The position numbers and the translations under genes were made by a program. The notes beneath the pieces are model-generated. The model did not search any database, was not told where the DNA came from, and worked only from the letters and a program-made list of their open reading frames with translations. Shown piece by piece: positions 1-11,639 of a DNA stretch of 64,000 bases. Numbering within the stretch: the first letter of the stretch is position 1; each line of letters begins with the position of its first letter. Source of the DNA: Azolla caroliniana (taxonomy: Eukaryota; Polypodiophyta); contig JBHGNT010000010.1 in assembly GCA_043228905.1 (NCBI GenBank), forward strand, positions 2,108,001-2,172,000, written 5' to 3'.

Positions 1-3000
1 ATTTTCTCTACATTTAGCTTATTCTTTCATGAAGTCATAAGGACATGACTTGTGCATGTAACACTTTGCTTAGTTGTGCCATGGATAAATGGTGGATGCA
101 CTGTCATGAGACATACATGAAATGAACATCATGAGATAACATACAAAAATATTTGAAGAGTCACACTTCAGTATCTCTTGGGCATGGAACATTCAAACAT
201 CGTGATGCCCCCACTTACGAAATACAAAAGTTTGAAGGTCCATTTATCATGACCTTGGACAAAAAAACCATTTGCCCATCTTCATGCAAGAGTTTTTAGA
301 AAAAATAATTATTAGCAATCTAATGACATGTTTTAACTACTAACATTCCATACATAAAGATATTGAAATTTAATATAAGTTTGAATTATTCCTTCAATAT
401 CAAATATGTTGGAATTTTCTCTTTTATACACCATAGATTTTTTTTCCTTGCATACTTGGATCATCCTTTCCAATTTTGTGTGAGAGTTCAAACCATTTTT
501 TTCTATGGAAACCATGATATACAAAGAGAATATATGCTACATATAGGTTTGGAACCGACTTTGTTGCCATTGCAAAATTTGTTGGAACTAGAAGCTCAAC
601 TCAAGTTCGAACTCATGCTCAAAAATACTATGCAAAACTTGTACGTAACAATCAAAGCATTCTAATCAAAATAACTTGAAATTCTTTTAAGTTTCAATAC
701 GTGCATTCTTACTCTGGCTCGATTTCAAGCATTCGTGGACTTAACTTTCCACCCATCTCTTACTATGAAAATTTCCATTACATTCTCCATTAGATTAGTT
801 TGAGTAAATTATTCAAAAATGATAGGAATCGTGGTGATATGTGCACACCCATCCATGATTATTTGTCCATTGAGTAGAGCAATTCAATAATATTCGAGAG
901 TATACATAACAATACATTGACAAATAAAAAATGAACATTTAAGATATGATAATTGAAAAGACTAATTGTTGTGTAGATAAGAGACTATAAGCGATCTGGG
1001 AAAACCCAAGGGACCGGTAAAGAGCCAAAACTTCTAATTAGGAACCTACCAACATTGCAATATTGAGTGAAATACTAGTAAAAAGTTTCAAACTTCTTGT
1101 ACAAATATCTTATTGTGAAGAAGTGTTTGGGACCTTTCACTTTATTAATTGGTCGAGTTATCTTTTCATGCATGAACTAATGAGAAATCATGAAAAAATA
1201 CCACAAATTTATAGGATTCTGGTATAGATTTATTTTAGTTCAATTCATATTGTTATTTGCTATATATAATATAAACAAGGAAGTTTGAAATCTGTAATCA
1301 CTATTTTAGTGAATGTGGATCCCTATTTTGTCAAATACCATAGAGGAATATAATTTCATGTCATTGTGAATTCATCTTGGAAAATTATTTTAGTTTATTT
1401 AGATTTTGACAATTTTCTCAAGAGGCATGATGATGACTTTCCATTGAATATGAAAACCTTTTGTTATTGAGCATCATTGCATGATGTAATGGGATTACTC
1501 AGGATTAAAACAAATAAACAAGTCAATACATTCCAAATTTGTGAATCTTTGAATTGCATGCACATGAAGGTAAGTGATTTCAAATACTCTTCGGCACATT
1601 ATAAAATAGAATTGATTGATCAACTCATTCACTCTTCCGACAAGGATCACCCTTGTCAAATGTTGAATTACAAGATTTTAGAACATTTGCAATGGAGCTC
1701 ACAATGAAGGTTCTTGCTCAATGCAACATCTTCAAATTTCTAGCAACTTTAGTTCATAGTGGGAAACTCACATATTCTTCTGCTATGGGACATTTGTTTG
1801 TATCTCATATCTTCAATACTATGGAGATTCAATATAATATAAACAAGTTGGTCTCATCTTATGTGATAACCAATCATTCTTCTACACCTTAAAAAGTAGT
1901 CATTTTACTTGCCCTTGTTATGAAGAAAAGAATCTTGAGGTCCATGCAATCATTTGTAAAATGGGAAGTTGTTGGCGATCTAGAGAGCGTGAAATTACCT
2001 AAAGGCCATGATGTAAAATAGGAAAAGTAAAATACTTATTGGTTAGTATGAGGGGGAGCGGCCATGATATAAAATAGGACAAGTAAAATACTTAATTGGT
2101 TAATATGAGGGGGGGCGCTGTGAAATAAGACATTGAAACTAAACATCAAGATAGCGACTCACCATGTAAAATACGTAAGTAATATGAAAGACACAAATTA
2201 TGATAGAGACCAAAATGTAACTAACCATTAGTGTATAGTACAAATCCTCTTCTCTTAGAGTCTTTGTGGATTTATTTGATGCTTCTATGTTAATCAATGT
2301 AGAATAGTGTTAAATCCATGTAAAATAATGTTATTTGTGGTACCACATTAACCTATTGTTGTGTTATTCTTCTCCTCATGGTCATTTCTTGGTTTGTATA
2401 ATATGGGCACAAAAGAGGGAATAGGTAAAAGATAAGAGTGAAGATGCTCAAGGTAGAACATTGTCCATTCTTGCATCTTTGTGTTAACTACCATGGTCTA
2501 TATTGCTCAACCATCAATAATTTGTATTTGTTGCCTTTCATCGACAATGTTCTCAACCACCTCTAAACTAGGAGACTTCTCCAAGATTGACCTATGGAGT
2601 ACCTATAACATGGCTTGTATCAATTTGGACAACGCATGGAAGATTGTATCCCAAAACCCACGACATTTATTTTGAATACGTTGTAATGTGATTTAGGTTT
2701 AGATAGTCTTTCAACACATGATGGACCACATTTTTCTAGGGATATATGGATCAATTCATAGTTGTGTATTTGAACTCTAGCGGGACACACCAAATATGTT
2801 TGCCTCGTGCTCACCAAGCTTGGACATGTTTATATTATTCTTCTTTGTTTATTGACATGTGTTCCACCTTATTATTGGAAGTGAGTACAAGTCTATCTTT
2901 AGCAAAAGCTTTTTCCCTTGGAACATAACACAATGTTAGAATTTTGCCATGGGTACATTTTATATCATCTTGATTCAGGACAAGTAGTTTATGAAATTTC

Positions 3001-3207
3001 CCATCTCTTGAAGGCTGAAGCAATACTTGTTTGAAAAATTAGACTTTTTAATGAGCATTATTATCATTCTCTCCTTTGTTGTGAAAAAAACATATATTGT
3101 TAGAAGTAAATGTTAGGGTGGATGATATATGAATCAAGATTGTGAAGTGTTTATAATTAGCATAAACCCAAGGCCAAGCAATAAATGTTGCAACACCAGT
3201 GATATTT
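1..3207. other. AT-rich intergenic DNA, no gene recognised
   Basis: Only short open frames (under about 100 codons) occur here. None has a recognisable motif, biased composition or a supporting splice pattern. Two near-copies of a short G-rich phrase (around 2047-2060 and 2101-2116) suggest old repeat debris. I see no RNA gene or intact mobile element. Confidence 0.6.
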
Positions 3208-3275
3208 TATTTTATTTTATTTTCCAAAAAAAGACTCTTTCCATTAGTTATAAATTTTTACAGAGAATGTTATAT
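3208..3275 (-). mobile_element. LINE 3' terminus (5'-truncated), minus strand
   Basis: On the minus strand this reads TAACTAATGGAAAG followed by an A-rich AAAAT-repeat tail at 3208-3227. The same TAACTAATG(G/A)(G/A)AAG phrase ends the coding LINE copies near 16400 and 11660. This is therefore probably the last few dozen bases of that LINE family. How far it extends upstream (towards 3480) is unclear. Confidence 0.45.
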
Positions 3276-4011
3276 ATAAATCCCAATAGGGACTTGATAG
3301 TTCCATCTTATGTGAAGGCCCACTAACTCGAGAAAGGGAGAGAGTGGCCATTGTTGGATTACGGCTAATCGTTGTCTTTCGACTCCATTGGATTTGCCCA
3401 TGAGGCCATCTTATTGGCTCTAGTGTGGCGACAACTTCACTACATATCTCCTCCAATAATATTGCTTGATGTACGGTTTAAACTTGAGCTTTGGCATTAA
3501 TAGGAGTTGAGTGGATATTGTCGACGGTGAAAAACAAAATCTCTTGTGCCTTTATCACCAATATCATCTCCTCCTCCCGATGTTCACACTTATCAATTGG
3601 AGCCTGCCATGATAACCAACATACATTCCACCACTTTGATTGTGCTTTGCATCTAGCATAATTGCAATAAGCGGCCGACACTAGTGATATTAATATGCTA
3701 TCGTGGATATATAGTTAATTTGATTGGATTACCATAGACAAGTATTATCATTTATGGGGACATACGAGTCTCAAGTATTGTGCATGGTGTGATGGCTATT
3801 GTTAAAATCAATGATTATGAGCTAGGTTAGGAAATGAATGTGAATACCTGAACTTCCCCTTGAGCTATGTAGTATGAAGTTTGAACTAAAGTTTGGTAAG
3901 ATTATTGCCACTCATTTATTGTCCTCATGGGACACCATAAGTTCATATACCATTGTTATTATTATATGTGTCATGCTCGTCGATGAAATATGCATAAATC
4001 TAGTTAGGAGG
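3276..4011. other. intergenic DNA, possibly decayed LINE sequence
   Basis: No gene recognised. The part next to 3275 may be the decayed 3' untranslated region of the LINE ending at 3208, but no coding similarity is visible. Confidence 0.4.
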
Positions 4012-4290
4012 GTTGTCAAAGCCTTTCACCATCACATTGGCATCATTTTAAACAACTAGGAACAAGGGTGGTCAAAGCCTTTCACCATCACATTGGCATC
4101 ATTTTTAACAACTAGGAACAAGAGTGGTCAAAGCCTTTCACCTTCACATTGGCATCATTTTTAACAACTAGGAACAAGAGTGGTCAAAGCCTTTCACCAT
4201 CACATTGGCATCATTTTTAACAACTAGGAACAAGAGTGGTCAAAGCCTTTCACCATCACATTGGCATCATTTTTAACAACTAGGAACAAG
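4012..4290. repeat. Tandem array, five copies of a 56-bp unit
   Basis: The unit, starting GTCAAAGCCTTTCACC, recurs with exact 56-bp spacing (the GCCTTTCACC phrase starts at 4021, 4077, 4133, 4189 and 4245). Units differ by single bases (ACCATCAC against ACCTTCAC in the third; TTTTAAAC against TTTTTAAC in the first). 56 is not a multiple of 3, so it does not look like a coding repeat. It is a minisatellite in intergenic DNA. Confidence 0.95.
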
Positions 4291-4405
4291 TTAACATAAC
4301 TGTTGTACTGGATCATGTAACTCAAACCAAAATCACATATCAATGTTTTGATCTACAAAACAAGTGCATGCGTGTAATTTGACACATGAAAAATATGACT
4401 TGCAA

Positions 4406-4810
4406 CTAACAGTCCGCAACGGTTCGGTTTGAACCGAAGTGAACCACGAAACCGCGGCTTAACGGCTTAACAGCTTAAATGGTTCGGTTCAGTTTCAATA
4501 GTTAGAAACCACGGTTTAACGGTTTTTTAATTTTTAATTCTAAAAATAATAATTGTTTTAAAACAATATTTTCATTTTCAGGCCTTATTCTCACATTTTA
4601 TGAAAATCTTTAAAATTTTGAAATTTTAAAATAATGAAATATTTTAAATTTTAAAAATTGTAAATTTGAAAATTTGATTTTTGACCTAACTTGAAAACTG
4701 AAACTGAACCACGAAACTGTGGTTTTAACGGTTTGAAAATGTTTTAACAGTTTCGTGGTTCAGTTCGGTTCGGTTTTGACCCTCTCAAACTGAACCGTTG
4801 CCAATTGTTG
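4406..4810. mobile_element. MITE-like element with long inverted-repeat ends
   Basis: The left end carries GCAACGGTTCGGTTT and then GTGAACCACGAAACC. The right end carries the inverted counterparts (AGTTTCGTGGTTCAGTTCGG, then AACTGAACCGTTGCC). The middle is AT-rich and has no coding capacity. The flanks share CTTGCAA (4399-4405 and 4811-4817), extending to 8 bp with one mismatch, as expected for a hAT-type target duplication. At about 405 bp with no ORF it fits a non-autonomous hAT MITE. The superfamily is an inference; the inverted repeats are directly visible. Confidence 0.65.
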
Positions 4811-5689
4811 CTTGCAATTTTCAAAGATAAGGAACAAGGATCCACAACAACAACTAAAGAGAAATGTGTGGCATCCAAGAAACAATCTAATTTGCCTGAG
4901 CATTAAATATGGTTAAGAAGAAGAGGTTACGTGCAAACATAAAATGGCAGTATTTAGATTGGGGTCACCTAATCTTATTTAAGAGTTGAGACCCATAAAC
5001 CAAGATGTCACTTCCCTCGGTCCAATCTCATATGAGAGTATGAAATGCATTTATCTTTGGATTGTTTAAACAATTTGAAGTAGAATCCACCACAATTGTG
5101 CATGCATCGGTCAAGAGGCGAGAAAAAATATCTCATACATTTAAATCATCAAGTGGCAATGACAAATGCACCATAGAGTAGTTTGTACTAATAACCCCTA
5201 GATGCTTTGTGTCATGGCTAATTTTTAGACAAGATATCCTCCTCCTAAATCATAAGATTGTGTGCTCATTTCTAACATGGTCTCATCTTATTCTCCATTA
5301 TTTATCTTGAATTGTCACATCTAACATGGTCACATTTGCTTCGGAAAGCTCAAAATGTTTTTGCTAAGATCGATAAAGGAAGAAATTCTTTTAAATATTT
5401 GAAAAGTAAATATTTAAGAAGTGTGAATCGAATCTAAGTGTATATAATAAACATGGCTCTACTAAAATGACGAATCCAACATATGTACACGCAACCTTGG
5501 CATTCAAATTTTAATTCCTCGATAACAAGCAAATCCGTTTCTATATATATTGAAGGAGATAGAGATGTCTAACTTCATTTGAGATAGATAGATAGATTAT
5601 ATTATCGTCTTCGGAGGTCAAATATGACCTATGAGAAAGAGAGATTAAAGGGAAAGACATAATCTATCATGAAGATACACAACTCGACT
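4811..5689. other. intergenic DNA
   Basis: No gene or recognisable element is visible between the MITE-like element and the LINE remnant. There is a short GATA run around 5583-5597. Confidence 0.5.
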
Positions 5690-6040
5690 GAAGGGAACCC
5701 TCGGATGAAGTAGAAAGGGCTCGGTCAAAGTTCTTGCTGAAATGGGGTTGTTCTCCTATGATGGTAAAATCATCGTCAGGGCCTAAATGGAACTACCAAG
5801 CACTGAGATGGTTGTTTCCGCCTATGGCTTCCATTAGTGGACAAGAGATGTAAATATGTGGTTACCATGTAAAAAGAGTTAGTGGGATACTTTGGTTGTA
5901 AATATCAGGGTGGGGATTATGCTTAATTTTGTGTGGAGTAGTGTGAGTTTTGCTGATTATGGTTGAGCTTTGATGTACTTCGTTTGCTAACTAATGGGAA
6001 GTAGTGTTTTTTTTTGGAAAAAAAATAAAATCTATCATGA
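5690..6040 (+). mobile_element. LINE 3' end, 5'-truncated
   Basis: A short frame ends with PKWNYQALRWLFPPM and a stop. It matches the C-terminal tail (PRWNYQLPRWLFPTH) of the better preserved LINE at 15195-16425. It is followed by a 3' untranslated region with CTAACTAATGGGAAGTAG and an A-rich tail near 6010-6030. This is a dead, 5'-truncated copy of the same non-LTR family, with no reverse transcriptase left. Confidence 0.65.
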
Positions 6041-8219
6041 CGACATTTTTACTATGTCACAACATCCATGCCACCTATTTCTTGAATTCCGATACATAGG
6101 GTACATCTTCATTGTTCAACCTCTAAGAAGTTCATTATTTTACATGTAGCCAAAATCCTTTGTATGTATTTTTCGTATGGTGGTAAATTTTACCTTGTTC
6201 ATAGAAGTTTTCGCACACTTGAGCATGTGGATGTGACCTAATGCCATACAACCGTTAATTTGCTCTAGTATTGGTGCAATTCGTACTATTAAGTATTGAT
6301 TTTATTTATACAAAAAAGTACTTTAAAACCTTACACATACGTATATGGATATCATGTGAGTGCCACACTTCAAAGTTCCTTATGTTATCAATACCTAAAG
6401 GACATTTATTTACCTTGTGACAACAAGGTAATTATCCAAGGATTTGTCACTCTTCTTTTCTTGGTAAGATATGACTATTAGAATAAATATGGAAGAGATC
6501 ATTCGATTGACCTTCCAACATTAGAAATATTTGACGTTCAAAAAATTGTTCATTATTGTAATTTGTAATGCAATGAAAGTCGGTAGTTTAAAACCAAATT
6601 AGGGAAAGACCGAATATTTCATATTTGGAGCACATCACAAAGAAAATGAAGAAGAAAGTGAGAAAGATGATTGTGGGGAGTAGATGAGGACACTTGACTC
6701 CTAAGAGGAAGGTAGTAATATATGATCAGGTAATGATATATGACCTTCATCCTCAACCAACATATAGTGCAAAATTGCATAAGTCTAGCCATATTGTCCA
6801 ATGTACTCTCACAATTGTGTGATTTGTCAAGGCACATTGAGGTCATGTTCACTATCATTTGATAAAATTTTCAATAATAAATCTCTCCATTTTGATGTGG
6901 CTAGATCTAATATATTTGAGCATTTATTTTAAACTTGTCTATTGGTCGAGGAGTGAAGAACAATTCTCCACTAACTCTATGCTATGATGGAGGGGAAATT
7001 TTAGAATCATTTGGTATATTTTGATTTGATGAATTGTGTAGAGTTTTATATTATTGCATGCAAATGAGTGGATTGAGATATATATGTCGATACATCCAAA
7101 GGAGAAAACAAAATTGTAATGTAGAATGAACTAAAGAGGATGAAATATGATAAGTTCCTTAAAGGTTCAAACATTTATCTCGTATACATAACCACCGACA
7201 AAAAGGGTCAAAAGCCAAGGTTTTATGTGTATGGCCTTTTAATGGATGACACTTTCATAATTTCGTTAACGTGGTTTGAAATGAGTGGGTGCAACAACAT
7301 ATCATTTGAACGAATCCAACAATTGTGAGAAATAGAAATTTGAAACACTAGCGATAAAACAATGCCATCATGGAACTCCACATCGTAATAACAACAATAA
7401 AAGAAAAATCAATAATGGCATTCGAAAGAAATAGTTTCAAAGATAACAAACTCAATATGTTAGAAAATAGTGTAGTTTATGAACGATGCCATTTATATAC
7501 ATCTCAAATGTAACAATCCAATATCCCTGGCAATCTTGGTAGGTCAATGTCCATGCCAATCCTGGGTGCCCATAAGATGTGAATTGTGCAGTATGTAGCA
7601 TCAATCTTCTACCCGTGGATGTATGCATTTCTTCATTTTAGTGCATATAAAACCACATTTTAAGTACACTTTAATTTCACTTTTCGTCCAATCTACCAAT
7701 CATTTTTAATGTAATTCCTATGTCTTCAAACTTTAAACAATTGCACATTGATTTAACTTGTACTTTCGAATGTGACGCACAACCAACTATGTAGGGAAAA
7801 CATGGATAGTGCATTTTTCCAAGCCATTCAAACTTTAAACAATTAATTATCCTTTGAGAAGGCAAAACATCATCAAGTTTAAGTTTTAAGACTTCACCAA
7901 AATAATTCACAATGACAAACCACATTATATCTTTGAATATGTATCGAGAGTCGAGACGTGAATTTCCATCGAAATTGAATTCATCAAGAAAAGTATTAGA
8001 TTTATGGTTTAGAGTTTAAGGTGTACAACCAATATCGATTGTTCCAATAGAGAGTACCCTTGTAAAGGTTATGAGTTATGATGTTCTAACTTGAAAAGTA
8101 AACACAAGGCTAACAATAGGTACAAAAGTAGAAACAGTTTCGAGTGTACACATTGACTTCTTTTTAACATCGATAACTTTACTCTTTTGTCGAGCTTTAA
8201 TGTCCTAGTGGTAACACTT
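6041..8219. other. intergenic DNA, no gene recognised
   Basis: AT-rich, with scattered frames under 85 codons on both strands. None matches a family I recognise. Confidence 0.55.
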
Positions 8220-8400
8220 GGGCCAAGGGAATTGAAGTAATAAATGAATTTGTCTCCAGACTACAATAAATAAGTAAAGCAATTCTCGTTGCTGTTCATC
8301 ACCTGCATTAGAAAATTTCCAGCCACTAGGAGTTGAACACATGGTCAACGAGATTGCATAATTACAAAGTTGGAGACCACTTGGCTTTGCCAAAGGGGTC
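8220..8400 (-). mobile_element. Candidate tRNA-derived SINE, minus strand
   Basis: On the minus strand an A-box-like AAGCCAAGTGG (8378-8388) is followed about 40 bp later by a B-box-like GTTCAACTCC (8329-8338). That is the spacing of an internal RNA polymerase III promoter. The sequence does not fold into an intact tRNA as far as I can judge, so a decayed SINE head is more likely than a tRNA gene. The boundaries are estimates. The element lies just past the 3' end of the PC-esterase gene. Confidence 0.35.
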
Positions 8401-8710
8401 TCCCCTAGTGTTGAGCTCTTGTACATTGTATGAAGAGAAAGAGAGGGATGGAGCTTTTGAGAGCATCAAATTCTTGTGTTGATCTATCATTACTACACAT
8501 GTGAGTGCATGTACACACACTCTTACATATCCATGTGTGTGAAAGAGAGGCAGAGCTTTTGTAAATCATAAAGATTGAATGCCCTTTTAGTGAGTTAGTT
8601 GGACCTTCAGATCGTCCAATCATGCACAACTACTTTGAAGTTGTCTAGATCATTTATAGATCTCTACTAGTTTTGTCTTTTTACACCCACAGTCATCATG
8701 TCATGCATGT

Positions 8711-10495
8711 TCACACACAAATTGCATGTAAGAGGATGTGTACAAGCATGAGATCGACGAAATATTGATGACCGACTTGTCCATACCAATTCGTGAGGGC
8801 CGGGGGCTTCCCATAATGGACACCATCACTGCAGTTGTTATCATAATGCCATGGATATGTTAGATCAAAATCATCCACTACACCCCATAAGAGTTGTGCT
8901 TCCTTAAGTTTCTCCACAAACATGTAGTTGAACATTTCCATCTTTTGGGGATTGAATGCTGCCTTTCTCGCCCACGCGGCTGTTGCGATTGTAGTCCTGT
9001 AGATGACCTTCGGTTTGGGCCTTTTCACATTGTCGAGTAACGATGACCAAAATTCAATGGCCTTCTTAACCCCCTGCTCTACGAAATGTTGCGCATATTT
9101 CCAATACATCCCATCATGAAGACCCGAGTTCATAACGATAACATCGGGTAATGAATCCTCGGAGAAGTAGGACCTTATCTGTTCTTGAAAAGCCGAATCA
9201 TTGAGCGAGAAGAGACCCTGGTGGTTCAATGAGACGTTCGAGTGGCCATTAAACATACTAGTTATCCTCACATATTGAGAAGGATCATGTGGCCTTGAAT
9301 AAGTTGTGTCGAATCGCCGAGGAACCTCGGTGATGTTTTCAAAGCCCAACACAAAGTTGAGAAAGTTCCTAATCGTGTCCACATGGTTAGAATCACCCCA
9401 GAAGAAGAGCCATTTCTTGTTAAGGCATTTCCATGCCAAATCTTGAGAGAAGACTCTAAAAGAGCAATGTGCTGAATAAACCCATCCATTGCTTTCGAGG
9501 AGGTCTAAGGGACCTTTACACCATGGTTCCACGCAATTCTCATTTGGTTTCAAGCACTTGAGCCTACCTTTAGAGTTCATAGAGCAATTCCTGTTGTATT
9601 TGGGTCTAACCCATCGACCGGACCAACCATCCAATTGAAAATCGCTAGCCTTGCATTGCTTTAATGCTTTGGGCTTGTTCTCGGGCAATGCCATTGTCAT
9701 TATGGATGTTTCTGTTGTTGTTGGTGTTGGTGTTATGTCCAAACCGTCCATTATTGTACCCGCTGGTATGAACTCGATATCCACATCTAGCATGGTCTCG
9801 TTCCGGAACCATCTTTCGGGTCTTCGATGCAAACCATGATAGTTGGAGAACATCAGTATAATCTTAAAATGGTAGAGTCCACCAAAATTGGGATGGACTT
9901 GAATCCAAATGGAGTAAGTCCCATTCCCATGGTCTAGAATGGGGGGTCTAGACTTCCAATTTGGTCCAGAGAGATCAGTTTCATAGTAGTCACCACCATA
10001 GCATCTCCTACTGCCATTGGCATCCAAAGAGACAAGAGTCAGTAGGTGAACAGAGCCAGTGCTGAAGGTTTTGGGCATGGAGCCCAATATATGGGCAGTT
10101 GAAGTGGGGAGATGATGGCAAGCCAGGGTACCATTGTGTTGTAGGCGGGTGAAATATGTCTGAGTATAATGTGAGATAGAGGGGAGAAGGAGGGGCCAAT
10201 AATCATGGGAGGCTTCATGGTGATGATGATGGTTGTTGTGGCTACTGAGAAGGGGAACAGGGGAGGGGTTTCTTCCATAGAAGAGATGGAGGTGAGCAGG
10301 GGTGAGGAGAGCTAGGTTAGTCTCCAGGAAGAAATTGGAGCCTGTGGTGGAGAAGAGGAGGAGCAATAGCATACTGAAGGAGATGGCGATGGTGAAGGTC
10401 GTTTTGGCGATAGGAATCTGAAGGCCGGGAGGAGAAGCTGAAGAGGAGAGGCCCAATTTCTTTGGTTCCAATGGAGGAAGCTGGGTGTAAGCCAT
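8711..10495 (-). CDS. NXPE-type PC-esterase (SGNH-like) membrane protein
   Basis: An intact single-exon frame of 594 residues. The ATG at 10495 is chosen because translation further upstream runs into low-complexity THTHTH/LSLSLS sequence from a CT/CA repeat, and because a TATA box lies about 150 bp upstream. Residues 33-50 form one hydrophobic segment, suggesting a type II Golgi or secretory membrane anchor. Residues 145-245 resemble the Ig/filamin-like module of NXPE proteins (DHGNGTYSIWIQV). Residues 280-594 form the PC-esterase domain: WLFFWGDSN with the GDS nucleophile motif at 367-369, MNSGLHD at 455-461, and NCSDGVHYGKP with the D557..H560 pair. Related families transfer or remove acyl groups on cell-wall polysaccharides. 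The substrate here is unknown. Several N-glycosylation motifs (NGT, NIT, NCS) suit a lumenal enzyme. The family call is solid; the activity is inferred. Confidence 0.8.
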   Translation of the reverse strand: MAYTQLPPLEPKKLGLSSSASPPGLQIPIAKTTFTIAISFSMLLLLLFSTTGSNFFLETNLALLTPAHLHLFYGRNPSPVPLLSSHNNHHHHHEASHDYWPLLLPSISHYTQTYFTRLQHNGTLACHHLPTSTAHILGSMPKTFSTGSVHLLTLVSLDANGSRRCYGGDYYETDLSGPNWKSRPPILDHGNGTYSIWIQVHPNFGGLYHFKIILMFSNYHGLHRRPERWFRNETMLDVDIEFIPAGTIMDGLDITPTPTTTETSIMTMALPENKPKALKQCKASDFQLDGWSGRWVRPKYNRNCSMNSKGRLKCLKPNENCVEPWCKGPLDLLESNGWVYSAHCSFRVFSQDLAWKCLNKKWLFFWGDSNHVDTIRNFLNFVLGFENITEVPRRFDTTYSRPHDPSQYVRITSMFNGHSNVSLNHQGLFSLNDSAFQEQIRSYFSEDSLPDVIVMNSGLHDGMYWKYAQHFVEQGVKKAIEFWSSLLDNVKRPKPKVIYRTTIATAAWARKAAFNPQKMEMFNYMFVEKLKEAQLLWGVVDDFDLTYPWHYDNNCSDGVHYGKPPALTNWYGQVGHQYFVDLMLVHILLHAICV

Positions 10496-10557
10496 GGCTG
10501 AGGCAGAGAGCTCTGGAGTCTGTGATATGTATGTCTGCAGGTGGAATGGAACAGGGG

Positions 10558-10600
10558 AAGAGAGAGAGAGAGAGAGAGAGAGAGTGTGTGTGTGTGTATG
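10558..10600. repeat. (AG)n/(GT)n microsatellite in the PC-esterase leader
   Basis: A run of about 13 AG units followed by GT units. On the gene strand it is a CT/CA tract in the predicted 5' untranslated leader. Confidence 0.9.
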
Positions 10601-10634
10601 TGTGGAAGGAGAAGGTTGTTGGGGGTGGGTACAC

Positions 10635-10644
10635 TTTTTATAGC
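10635..10644 (-). promoter_or_regulatory. TATA box of the PC-esterase gene
   Basis: The minus strand reads CTATAAAAAG, about 140 bp upstream of the chosen ATG at 10495. This predicts transcription starting near 10605-10612 and a 5' leader carrying the (CT)n tract at 10558-10583. Pyrimidine-rich leaders of this kind are common in plant genes. No experimental support is available. Confidence 0.55.
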
Positions 10645-10689
10645 CTATTGGGCGGTTGTCTTTTTCTTGGTACACATTCATGTACGTAC

Positions 10690-11225
10690 ATACTTACCGT
10701 ATATTGACCTTTATTATACACATACGGTTACCTTTATACGTACACACACGCACACACACACACATTACATACTTGCATCCCCATCCTCGTGTATACCTAT
10801 TGCCTTTATACGTGTACACTTTCACCATCCCGTGCACCTATCGCCTTCCGTGTATGTATACACATACTCACACATTATCGCCATGTATGTGTATATTGCC
10901 TTTCTTCTTCTTCCTCCTCCTCCTCCTCCTCCTCCTCCTCCTCCTCTTCTTCTCGTTACACAACTGCGCTCTAAGAGTAGTGTATAGCAATCGCCTTCAT
11001 TACACATGTATCCATATCTTGTCCTACATCTACCAGCAATCACTTTCTCTTCACACACGCAATACACACTATGACGGTGGCCCCGACACACTCACACTTT
11101 CTTTCTTTTCCCCCCTGATGTATATGCTCTCTCCCCTTTCTCTCAAAGATGAGACAAATGTTTTAAGATGCAATCTCTCACTCCATGGTAATTGACATGT
11201 CTTTCTCTCTTTCTCTCTCTCATTA
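10690..11225. repeat. Low-complexity DNA: CA, CCT and CT microsatellites
   Basis: Contains a CA-rich run (10743-10763), a CCT/TCC run (about 10910-10950) and CT-rich patches up to the gap at 11226. Open frames here are simple translations of the repeats (poly-Pro, poly-Ser, poly-Leu) and are not genes. The sequence lies upstream of the PC-esterase promoter. Confidence 0.85.
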
Positions 11226-11325
11226 NNNNNNNNNNNNNNNNNNNNNNNNNNNNNNNNNNNNNNNNNNNNNNNNNNNNNNNNNNNNNNNNNNNNNNNNNNN
11301 NNNNNNNNNNNNNNNNNNNNNNNNN
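11226..11325. other. Assembly gap of 100 N
   Basis: Exactly 100 N, the usual placeholder for a gap of unknown size. It is flanked by a CT repeat on the left and a TATG/TATA repeat on the right, so simple repeats probably caused it. Confidence 0.99.
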
Positions 11326-11639
11326 ATTTCATTTGAACTCATCACTATATATGTATGTATATATATAGTATGTATGTATGTATGTATGCTATGTCTACAA
11401 CTTTTTTAATGGTCCATGTATATATGCATCAATTATTTGCCCAAACTTGGCTCGTCATAGATTAGTATAATGTAAACATTCTCGTAGGTAGTATTAGTGC
11501 TAGATTGTTTAGCCTTAAGACGCGACCCCCATCTAAATTGATAGGGGCAAACCCCTCAAAGCTAAATCATTCCATATTCAAGCAACGAGAGTCAAGATCA
11601 CATTAAAAAACATTATTTCCTTCAAATTATCACATTTAA
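11326..11639. other. TATG-rich repeat and unassigned DNA
   Basis: TATG/TATA microsatellite directly after the gap (about 11345-11390), then about 250 bp with nothing recognised before the LINE 3' end. Confidence 0.6.

Noticed and set aside
4012-4290. CRISPR-like array
   Set aside because: The 56-bp units are contiguous with no unique spacers, and the genome is eukaryotic.
10541-11195. Several overlapping open frames of 80-180 codons upstream of the PC-esterase gene
   Set aside because: They translate CA, CT and CCT microsatellites (poly-Thr/His, Ser/Leu, Pro) and have no domain. One runs antisense through the promoter.
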